5,513 nt of DNA from Paludibacter sp. (GTDB lineage Bacteria > Bacteroidota > Bacteroidia > Bacteroidales > Paludibacteraceae), in NCBI GenBank assembly GCA_031284665.1, contig JAITXR010000007.1, positions 1 to 5,513 on the forward strand, given 5' to 3'. The position numbers and the translations under genes are program-made. The notes beneath the pieces are model-generated. The model saw nothing but the letters and a program-made list of their open reading frames with translations, had not been told where the DNA came from and ran no database searches. Below, piece after piece: positions 1 through 5,513 of this stretch (position 1 is its first letter; each line of letters begins with the position of its first letter).

Positions 1-1004
1 GCGCCTTTACGTCCGGCGCTATTAGCATAAGGATCATCATCGTTTACAAAAATCTGGCACGACATCAGACGTACTCCAGCATTGCTTTGTCCGTTGCCGC
101 CTGCAATACCGCAAACGCCTTTTCCGTTGTTGTTTACTGCGGCAATGGTGCCTGCTACATGTGTACCATGATTGTGCGGAACTAATTTCCCGATGTCAGA
201 TACAAAATTGTAACCGTAAATATCATCTTTGTAACCGTTATTGTCATCATCAACCGAAGACGTACCGTTTTGTTCTTTCAAATTGATCCACATATTGGCG
301 GCAATATCCTCATGGGTATAGTCAATTCCGCCATCAATCACGGCAACCACAACGTCCGGCGCTCCGGTAGTATAGTTCCATGCGCTAAACACATTGACAT
401 CGGCGCCTGCACGATATTTGTCTCCCAGAGAACCATCGTTCTGATAATGCCACTGGTCAGGTAATCGCGGATCGTTGAAAGGCATGGCAGCCGCCGGTTG
501 GGCAATACTGCGAGCCACATTGTTGGCATATTCCAACACACGATCGTCCCAATATTTGGCGACTACCGGTCGGTATTCTACTTTTTTGATTCCCTGAACA
601 CGCAACAAATTTTGTCCGGCTTCGGCAATCGGTATTTGACTATCAAATTCCACATCATACCACAAATGCAGTCCGGCTTTGCGGCTACGCGCTTCAAACC
701 GTCCGGCATCCGGGAAGGTGCGCTGTATGGATCGTATTTTCACTTCCGAAACAACCTCATCGGCTGCCAAGGCTTTTGTCAGGCGGTTACCGGTTTGAGC
801 AGCCGTTTCCATTTTGACGGATAAATCGCCCGAAACCAAAATGCGGACGTAGCCTTGTTCATACTGTGGCTCTTCCATCTGACCGACAAGTTCAACCACC
901 TCGTTTTCGCGCTGTACAATATCGTCCGCACAAGCGGCGAAAAGAAGTAAAGTTGCAAATAAAAATAATTTTTTCTTAATCATCATTTTATCTATGTTTT
1001 TCAT
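1..1004 (-). CDS. Subtilisin-like (S8) serine protease lipoprotein, 3' end missing
   Basis: Predicted secreted serine endopeptidase of the subtilase (S8) family, anchored in the envelope by lipid. 334 residues are visible, and the rest lies beyond the left edge. Residues 1-25 form a lipoprotein signal: a Lys-rich start, a hydrophobic core and LLFAAC with Cys25, followed by ADD, an acidic start that may favour surface export in Bacteroidetes. Residues about 35-150 look like the propeptide domain of Bacteroidales subtilases, including RTFPDAGRFEARSRKAGLHL (95-114). A linker with FNDPRLPDQWHY (176-187) leads into the catalytic domain. The catalytic Asp is D224 in VIDGGID and the catalytic His is H279 in HGTHVAG. 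D252-D261 (DDDNNGYKDD) is the insertion common in this subtilase subgroup and possibly binds metal. The oxyanion Asn and the catalytic Ser are not in the window, so activity cannot be confirmed. ATG at 1004 was chosen; ATGs at 986 and 983 would also keep the signal peptide. The start lies 10 bases after the barrel gene, suggesting cotranscription. Confidence 0.93.
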   Translation of the reverse strand, partial: MKNIDKMMIKKKLFLFATLLLFAACADDIVQRENEVVELVGQMEEPQYEQGYVRILVSGDLSVKMETAAQTGNRLTKALAADEVVSEVKIRSIQRTFPDAGRFEARSRKAGLHLWYDVEFDSQIPIAEAGQNLLRVQGIKKVEYRPVVAKYWDDRVLEYANNVARSIAQPAAAMPFNDPRLPDQWHYQNDGSLGDKYRAGADVNVFSAWNYTTGAPDVVVAVIDGGIDYTHEDIAANMWINLKEQNGTSSVDDDNNGYKDDIYGYNFVSDIGKLVPHNHGTHVAGTIAAVNNNGKGVCGIAGGNGQSNAGVRLMSCQIFVNDDDPYANSAGRKG

Positions 1005-1014
1005 ATCTGCATTT

Positions 1015-2397
1015 TTAAAAAATAGAATAAATCAATTGAATGGTATAGGTGTTAAGATAATTGTTATCGACATTTTGTGCCCCATTGTTTTTGTTCCAAT
1101 AATGTTCATAATCAAGATTACAACTACCTGCAATTTTGAGATAAGGTGAAAAATAATAATTCACACTCACATTAAGCCCAGCCATATAATTTGAATAATC
1201 ACTATATTTATCTACCTGATTTCTTATTTGTTGCCAAACCTTTGCTTGAATATTTGTTCGTGTATTTGGGTAATAACCCAAAGAATAGCTTGTCCATGCC
1301 GATAAATATTTACTATTATTGGCAAAGCCTCCAACCTCCACGGAATGCTGCCAATTTAATTTGACAGGTTTTTCGTAATTGAAAACCAAACCGTTTTCTA
1401 AAATAGTCTGGTTCAAGTTATTAACAACTCCTTCCAACTCAGGAATATTGTGTAAATATTGGTAAGTATAACGAGGATGCGTTATAAAAGATATTTCATA
1501 GCCTGCTTTACGGGAAAACAAAGCGCCATATTGCCACATATCATACAAAGTTGTAAAATAAGCAGCGCCGGCATTACTCAACAAGTCTTTTTTTACAAAA
1601 AACGAATCTACCGTTGAAATTTCGTCTGTCAAATGCAGACGAGCATCCAAAAAACGCTTGTTTTTAATCGTAGAAATTTGTTGCGATAACTCCAAGAGTT
1701 CTTCATTGGATAAATTTCGAGCCAGTATGTGTTTTTTTGACAATGCATTGGCAATATAAACGGCTTGTCGTGCATCTTCAACATTTTCCATCCGGCCATA
1801 ACCGATGCCTAAGCTCGGTGTAAAATTAAAGACAAATTTATTTAGTTTTTGATTCTTTTCGAATGCTTGTTCTTTTGTTGTATTCTGTGTGAAACCGGAA
1901 GATACATTTCCGGATACATCATAAATCAAAAAAAACAAATTTGGAAAATACCTTTTGGTAGCGTATTTTAGACCTAAAACATAATTATCAGCCGAAATAA
2001 TATTGGCTCTATCTTTGTTATTGCTTGGAGAAATTTCTGTATATTTATGAGAGGTATAATTCTTGTCCCATGACAAATTGATTATAAAATCAGTTATTTT
2101 TTTACGTGTGTTGACATAACGTGAAAAGTTTGAGGCTATATTGCCAACAAAATTGTAATCAGTAGAAGTTCCACGATATGTATATGCTTCATAATCTGAA
2201 TTTTTATGTGAATAATCTGAATTCAGATTAAAATCAATAGCCATTTGATTCCGCACAATATCCGGTGTAAAATACTTACTAATATCAAAATTTACATATT
2301 CACTTGGCACAGTCTCCCATTCGCGATACTCATTTTGAGCATTCGTAGCAAAAAGGCAAAACAACAATGCAATGATTGTTAAATAATGACATTTCAT
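1015..2397 (-). CDS. Predicted outer-membrane beta-barrel protein, function unknown
   Basis: Complete 460-residue protein that I cannot assign to a named family. Residues 1-20 are a signal peptide (hydrophobic IIALLFCLF core, cleavage expected after TNA, mature start Gln21). The mature protein is rich in Tyr, Asn and Phe, with alternating polar and hydrophobic stretches, for example 78-112, 136-170, 350-378, 402-432 and 447-460. It ends in TIQLIYSIF, a final aromatic residue like that of the last strand of outer-membrane barrels. Between two strand-rich parts lies a segment, about 203-292, rich in Leu, Glu, Lys and Arg and probably helical. It starts with GYGRMENVEDARQAVYIANA (199-218) and continues with LSNEELLELSQQI, so it may be a periplasmic or plug-like insert. 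The gene starts 32 bases after the 221-residue protein and ends 10 bases before the protease, so it is probably the middle gene of a three-gene unit. Its base composition is much more AT-rich than the protease gene. The barrel assignment is inferred from the strand pattern and the C-terminus; channel, receptor or scaffold are all possible roles. Confidence 0.85.
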   Translation of the reverse strand: MKCHYLTIIALLFCLFATNAQNEYREWETVPSEYVNFDISKYFTPDIVRNQMAIDFNLNSDYSHKNSDYEAYTYRGTSTDYNFVGNIASNFSRYVNTRKKITDFIINLSWDKNYTSHKYTEISPSNNKDRANIISADNYVLGLKYATKRYFPNLFFLIYDVSGNVSSGFTQNTTKEQAFEKNQKLNKFVFNFTPSLGIGYGRMENVEDARQAVYIANALSKKHILARNLSNEELLELSQQISTIKNKRFLDARLHLTDEISTVDSFFVKKDLLSNAGAAYFTTLYDMWQYGALFSRKAGYEISFITHPRYTYQYLHNIPELEGVVNNLNQTILENGLVFNYEKPVKLNWQHSVEVGGFANNSKYLSAWTSYSLGYYPNTRTNIQAKVWQQIRNQVDKYSDYSNYMAGLNVSVNYYFSPYLKIAGSCNLDYEHYWNKNNGAQNVDNNYLNTYTIQLIYSIF

Positions 2398-2429
2398 ATT
2401 TTTTACTTCATATTGTAACCAATATTTTA

Positions 2430-3095
2430 TCAGCCTTTCAAAAATTCCAACAATGTGATCAGCGAATCAGGTTGATTCCATTTTATTTTATGTTGCTTGA
2501 TAAATTGTTTAAAAGCGTCCCGTTTTTCAGTGGGCAGTTGCGACTCAAATTCTTTCTTGTTGGCAGAATAAACTTGGTCTTCTGTTACAATGTAATATTT
2601 TTTAGCAAGTGGAAGCATTGCACCGCCATCCTTCCGGTTTTTCAATTCAATATGATTGGTAATACTTACGCCGCCAATTTCCATAGAAGAAAGTTTGCGG
2701 GTTGCCTGCACGTTGGAAGACGAGCCATAAGCGCCGCCACTTTCCGTGAGTGCATTAAAATCGGCTGTAACCAGTTCAGCCACAAAGCCAACACTATCGC
2801 CAACCACAACACGCATCAACTGGCTGTTACGCATATAGTAACGATCGTATCCGACTTGTACAAGCACAATATCCGACGATTTGGCTTCTTTTATCTGATC
2901 ATTTTCCAAATAGTGCAAGGCGCTTTTGAGCAGGTGCACGTTTACGGGCGCCACCAGTGTCTGTTGATCTTTGAAATAGACCGTGCCACTTTGAAAATCT
3001 GAATAAATATAAGGCCACATTGTGGTAACTTCTTGTGCCATAGTTATTGTAGCACCACATAAAGCGATGAAACAAAAAAGAATTTTCCGGATCAT
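2430..3095 (-). CDS. Secreted protein of unknown function, Bacteroidetes-type, 221 aa
   Basis: Complete small exported protein. It resembles an uncharacterised family that I associate with Bacteroidetes, but I know no function for it. An in-frame ATG exists at 3131, but the ATG at 3095 is preferred because it puts the signal peptide at the very N-terminus: MIRK, then a hydrophobic core (residues 5-18), then MAQ with cleavage after Ala20 and Gln21 as mature start. The longer start would add 12 polar residues and begin inside the terminator stem. The mature part looks like a mixed alpha/beta globular protein with WPYIYSDFQSGTVYFKD (27-43), VNVHLLKSALHYL (51-63), a Gly/Ser-rich SGGAYGSSS (119-127), and a basic C-terminal part with FKQFIKQHKIKW (195-206) ending in LITLLEFLKG. 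There is no clear lipobox; Cys13 is preceded by Leu and is an unlikely lipidation site. It is followed 32 bases later by the barrel gene, so it may be a periplasmic or surface partner of that protein. Confidence 0.85.
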   Translation of the reverse strand: MIRKILFCFIALCGATITMAQEVTTMWPYIYSDFQSGTVYFKDQQTLVAPVNVHLLKSALHYLENDQIKEAKSSDIVLVQVGYDRYYMRNSQLMRVVVGDSVGFVAELVTADFNALTESGGAYGSSSNVQATRKLSSMEIGGVSITNHIELKNRKDGGAMLPLAKKYYIVTEDQVYSANKKEFESQLPTEKRDAFKQFIKQHKIKWNQPDSLITLLEFLKG

Positions 3096-3118
3096 ATTTT
3101 TAAATTTTATGTATTCTG

Positions 3119-3162
3119 AAAAAATACTCAAGAGAGCACTCCCAAAAAGAATGCTCTCTTGA
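3119..3162 (-). terminator. Probable intrinsic terminator of the lipoprotein unit
   Basis: A perfect 11-bp inverted repeat, TCAAGAGAGCA at 3128-3138 and TGCTCTCTTGA at 3152-3162, encloses a 13-base loop. On the minus strand the stem is followed by GTA and six T (3124-3119), as expected for rho-independent termination of transcripts coming from the 571-residue lipoprotein gene. There is no T-run on the plus-strand side, so it should work in the minus direction only. The loop is longer than usual and the stem only moderately GC-rich, so some read-through into the next gene is possible. Confidence 0.75.
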
Positions 3163-3172
3163 TATATTTAAC

Positions 3173-3187
3173 AATTGCTTCGCAATT
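3173..3187 (-). repeat. Small hairpin directly after the lipoprotein stop codon
   Basis: A perfect 6-bp inverted repeat with a 3-base loop; on the minus strand it reads AATTGC-GAA-GCAATT. It begins two bases after the TAA stop of the 571-residue lipoprotein and precedes the terminator stem. Its core, GCGAAGC, is known as an unusually stable DNA mini-hairpin. It has no T-run and is unlikely to terminate alone; it may protect the 3' end of the mRNA or be chance in AT-rich DNA. Confidence 0.45.
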
Positions 3188-3188
3188 A

Positions 3189-4904
3189 TTACTTGTTGGA
3201 TTTACGACCACCTGGCAGTAAAGGCAAATCTTCGTTTGCAGAAGATATTGCTTTCACTTCCGCTGCGGCAGGGGCTGCAGCAGGGGCTGAGGTAGCGGTA
3301 GAAGTACGAGTCCAGGTAGATGATGTGGCATACCACCTAAGCGCTCCATAGTAAGTGTTTCCCTTAGCCAAATAGTATCCCCATACAGCATCGGAAGAAG
3401 TTATCTTACCGGAAGAAGTCACTGCAAATACGATTTCATCCGTATCATAGGTAGAAAAGAGGACATCGGCAGTAATGGAAGCTGAATATACATAATTGAC
3501 AGCTAAAGGTTGCCAATCAGGAACAGTCAGAGTACCTGCTACAGGATCAAATGTAGCTTTTATTTCCGAATTTAATCCGGTAATAAATTTCCCTAAATTT
3601 TTGATAAGTACGGCTTTCGGATCTTGGCTTGTTGCATCATCAGCAATAATCACGGTTTCCGGCGCAGTTGCCGCTCCGGTGGTTCCATTGATTCCATTCA
3701 GTTGCCATGTTCCTGCGATATCAGCCAAGGTATATCCGTAACTGTAAAGATAATTACCTTCCACAGTCAAAGCTTTACTTGTATTGCCATACACATCTTC
3801 GTAAGCGCCGGCAGGAACAGCAAGATCAACAACAGCTCCACGTGCAGGTTCTTCGGGCAACAAAAATACCGGAGCACCTTGCAACAGACCCCATGAGGAA
3901 GCATCTACATCTATCGTGGTAGCTTTACCGGATTCGCGGTAAGTTACAGTTGGAGTTATAGTTGCTATTTTTTTAGACACCGCAATGCCTTTATCGGGGA
4001 TAGCAGGAATTAACAAATCATCCCATTCTGCAAAAGTTTGCACGGTCTCGGGGTCATCCTCAAATTCGCCGTGCAATGCCCACGCTTTGTTGGCAAGATG
4101 CACTGTGATACCACGAGAAGGCGCACCGCTTACCAGCGTATCGGCTTTGTTGGAGTATGCACTCGATAAGTTACCTTCCAAATCGGTTACTGCACCGGCT
4201 TCGTAAGTGATGCTGGCATAAGCGCCGGCAGGCGGAGCAGAAAGTTTAATTACCAAAGCTTTACCACTTACCGACAGGGCAGATGTGGGAATTACAACAT
4301 TTTGCGGATTATACACTTCCTTACCTGCAGCTACAACCAAAGGTTTGCTGCCCGAAAGGGTATTTTTAGCAAAATATGAAACGAAAACTCTACCGGTTCC
4401 CAGTCGCAGTGGTTCGTGGAAAGTAAGCGTAACAATAGTGTCAGCCAGAGCATAGCTTTGTGGCGTGGGTTTGCTACCGTCATCAAGTGTACGAATATCA
4501 GCGATTTTCACGCGGCTAACAATACCATCGGCACTTGCAGCAACAGCATAAATCTGATATACCGTAAAAGGTGTCAATTTACCTACACCCACAATGGTAT
4601 CAGGCGTGGCAGTATAATTGGCGATACCGCTTGCTACTCCTGCTACGAGTTTTTTAAGAATATGATCGGCAGCTATAGTCGAGTCAGCTACTTCTGATGC
4701 CACTACCACCCACGAGTAATATCCCGTACCCTCGTTGGATGCTACCTTAAACGTAATACTGTCGCCTGCTTCTTCGGCAACAATGTCGGATATTTCAACT
4801 GCCGATGCATCGGGCAAAGTCAGTTGTTTTTCATCCTCAAATTCAGTACAGCCGGCGGCAAATATTGCCGCGCAAACTGTAAGATATATAAAATATTTTT
4901 TCAT
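3189..4904 (-). CDS. Multidomain surface lipoprotein: Fn3-like, two SbsA-like Ig domains, C-terminal beta module
   Basis: Complete 571-residue lipoprotein, probably a surface binding or adhesion protein. The signal ends at the lipobox FAAGC (Cys19), followed by TEFEDE, an acidic stretch like the surface-export signals of Bacteroidetes lipoproteins. Domains, from sequence pattern only: an Fn3-like domain at about 34-140, with LTPFTVYQIYAVAA (110-123) as its typical strand; an SbsA-type Ig-like domain at about 148-256, with VTLTFHEPL (158-166) and ITYEAGAVTDLEGN (232-245); a second, more diverged copy at about 262-382, with VDLAVPAGAYEDVYGN (359-374); and a C-terminal module at about 391-530 starting DIAGTWQLNG. 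After it come a Thr/Ser/Ala/Pro-rich stretch with PAAAPAAA (541-548) and a polar tail ending GGRKSNK. The start ATG at 4904 has a purine-rich AAGAAG just upstream. It follows the upstream partial gene by 33 bases and shares a related C-terminal module with it, suggesting one operon. The ligand is unknown. A strong terminator-like stem follows the gene. Confidence 0.9.
   Translation of the reverse strand: MKKYFIYLTVCAAIFAAGCTEFEDEKQLTLPDASAVEISDIVAEEAGDSITFKVASNEGTGYYSWVVVASEVADSTIAADHILKKLVAGVASGIANYTATPDTIVGVGKLTPFTVYQIYAVAASADGIVSRVKIADIRTLDDGSKPTPQSYALADTIVTLTFHEPLRLGTGRVFVSYFAKNTLSGSKPLVVAAGKEVYNPQNVVIPTSALSVSGKALVIKLSAPPAGAYASITYEAGAVTDLEGNLSSAYSNKADTLVSGAPSRGITVHLANKAWALHGEFEDDPETVQTFAEWDDLLIPAIPDKGIAVSKKIATITPTVTYRESGKATTIDVDASSWGLLQGAPVFLLPEEPARGAVVDLAVPAGAYEDVYGNTSKALTVEGNYLYSYGYTLADIAGTWQLNGINGTTGAATAPETVIIADDATSQDPKAVLIKNLGKFITGLNSEIKATFDPVAGTLTVPDWQPLAVNYVYSASITADVLFSTYDTDEIVFAVTSSGKITSSDAVWGYYLAKGNTYYGALRWYATSSTWTRTSTATSAPAAAPAAAEVKAISSANEDLPLLPGGRKSNK
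3268..3289. repeat. 12-bp tandem repeat coding the Ala/Pro tail
   Basis: GCAGGGGCTG occurs at 3268-3277 and again at 3280-3289, a 12-base period inside the 571-residue lipoprotein gene. On the coding strand it gives PAAAPAAA (residues 541-548). Because the unit is a multiple of three, gain or loss of a copy would change the tail length without breaking the frame. Confidence 0.6.
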
Positions 4905-4932
4905 GTCTTCTTAAAATTAAATTGTTGTTTAT

Positions 4933-4940
4933 CAAATTTA
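4933..4940 (-). promoter_or_regulatory. Possible Bacteroidetes -7 box upstream of the 571-aa lipoprotein
   Basis: The minus strand reads TAAATTTG, a full match to the Bacteroides -7 consensus TAnnTTTG, overlapping the stop codon of the upstream gene and lying 28 bases before the ATG at 4904. No TTTG-type -33 element is seen at the usual distance, and the DNA here is AT-rich, so a chance match is quite possible. If real, it would be an internal promoter giving separate expression of the second lipoprotein. Confidence 0.25.
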
Positions 4941-5513
4941 TTTTTTAATAAATACGCCATTTGCCTGGAATATATTATACCAACCGTCAGATGAAGTAGT
5001 TCCTTTAGTGTAAGCATGACTACCAAACTCATCCTGAATGTGAATCGTTCCATTAGGATCTATTTTTCCGGTGATTGATTCTCCATCCGGAATACCCACT
5101 TCTCCATCCGGTCCATAGTATCCTTCTAAGAATACATCGTATGTTGATGATAGTGCGATTACTTGTCCCACAGGTATTTTCAACTCTGTTTTTTCATCGT
5201 TCACAATACCATAAACGGGTGACGATGCACTTGATCCGCCTGTAACCAAATTGGTTATCCACACTTTCTTTGTATCGGTAACATCTTTGGACAAAGTAAC
5301 TGCCCACGATTGTGAACCGTTAAAATAACTGGTAGCAGTAGCATTAAATTCACCTAAAATGAAAGACAACGGGTGGTCAAGATCGAGGATCGTTACATAA
5401 GCGAGAATAGAACTACCTGCATTTACACTCCCACTATTTGTAATTTTAATACTAAATACAAGGTCGCCTGTAAATTCACCGGTGTGCGGTAAAATATTAA
5501 ATTTAATATTTTG
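4938..5513 (-). CDS. Surface protein, 3' part: Calx-beta end plus C-terminal beta module
   Basis: The reading frame stays open to the right edge, so the N-terminus is missing; 191 residues are visible, numbered here from the first visible codon. Residues 1-47 look like the end of a Calx-beta domain: GEFTGDLVFSIKITNSGSVN, then AYVTILDLD (38-46), matching the family's final strand and Asp-X-Asp pattern that helps bind calcium. Residues 52-191 form a beta-rich module beginning LGEFNATATSYFNG, with KKVWITNLV (82-90), PVYGIV (99-104), LKIPVGQ (111-117), and a Gly/Asp-rich GPDGEVGIPDGE (134-145) before the last strands; the protein ends GVFIKK. A 143-residue frame could be started at a TTG (5369), but this cuts between the two domains and has no signal peptide, so the gene surely begins outside the window. 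It is probably a lipoprotein like its neighbour, an inference since the signal is not visible. It is the first gene seen of the two-gene unit ending at the terminator near 3140. Confidence 0.88.
   Translation of the reverse strand, partial: QNIKFNILPHTGEFTGDLVFSIKITNSGSVNAGSSILAYVTILDLDHPLSFILGEFNATATSYFNGSQSWAVTLSKDVTDTKKVWITNLVTGGSSASSPVYGIVNDEKTELKIPVGQVIALSSTYDVFLEGYYGPDGEVGIPDGESITGKIDPNGTIHIQDEFGSHAYTKGTTSSDGWYNIFQANGVFIKK

Noticed and set aside
498..824. 108-codon open frame on the plus strand
   Set aside because: It is opposite the propeptide region of the subtilase, whose domain motifs make the minus strand the coding one.
1001..1012. Three-codon frame ATG CAG ATA TGA overlapping the protease start
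   Set aside because: It could in principle allow translational restart at the ATGA overlap, but such tiny frames are expected by chance and nothing else supports it.
2410..2425. 6-bp inverted repeat ATATTG/CAATAT with a 4-base loop between the 221-aa and barrel genes
   Set aside because: The stem is short and AT-only apart from one pair, and no T-run follows on the minus strand, so it is not a credible terminator.
2376..3002. 208-codon open frame on the plus strand
   Set aside because: It lies antisense to the 221-residue protein gene, has no domain-like sequence or signal, and its product reads like a shadow translation.
3119..3126. TATTTTTT as a -7 box for the 221-aa gene
   Set aside because: It lacks the final G of TAnnTTTG, is part of the terminator T-run, and the nearest TTTG is only 16 bases upstream, shorter than the usual spacing.
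3096..3131. Start of the 221-residue protein at ATG 3131
   Set aside because: It would place 12 polar residues before the signal peptide and start inside the terminator stem; ATG 3095 fits an export signal far better.
4416..4697. 93-codon open frame on the plus strand
   Set aside because: It lies entirely inside the lipoprotein gene on the opposite strand and shows no recognisable features.
4938..5369. Stand-alone 143-residue gene starting at TTG 5369
   Set aside because: The frame continues upstream without a stop to the window edge and encodes the end of a Calx-beta domain, so this is an internal codon.

Overview
The window looks like a chromosomal piece of a Bacteroidetes bacterium, most likely order Bacteroidales. 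The reasons are secreted lipoproteins with an acidic stretch after the lipid-carrying cysteine, signal peptides whose mature protein starts with Gln, start codons preceded by A-rich leaders rather than strong Shine-Dalgarno sites, and Calx-beta, Fn3-like and SbsA-like Ig modules on surface lipoproteins. Species cannot be named from this sequence.

All five genes lie on the minus strand, so the window reads from its right end to its left. The right end (4938-5513) is the 3' part of a surface protein: the tail of a Calx-beta domain, then a C-terminal beta-rich module. After 33 bases comes a complete 571-residue lipoprotein (3189-4904) with an Fn3-like domain, two Ig-like domains and a C-terminal module that seems related to the one in the preceding gene. 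Its stop is followed by a small hairpin and then a strong stem with a T-run, probably the terminator of this two-gene unit.

Only 23 bases past the T-run begins a second cluster. It holds a 221-residue secreted protein of unknown function (2430-3095), a 460-residue predicted outer-membrane beta-barrel with a helical insert (1015-2397), and, 10 bases further on, a subtilisin-like (S8) protease lipoprotein (1-1004). The protease runs off the left edge before its catalytic serine would appear. Gaps of 32 and 10 bases suggest that these three are cotranscribed.

Every product carries, or can be expected to carry, an export signal, so this is a cell-envelope locus. A working reading is a surface binding and proteolysis unit: multidomain lipoproteins that may bind a macromolecule, an outer-membrane protein and a surface-anchored protease. 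No SusC/SusD pair, transposase, integrase, RNA gene or CRISPR array is visible. The barrel gene is clearly more AT-rich than its neighbours. Genes cover nearly the whole window, and the longest non-coding stretch is 93 bases.
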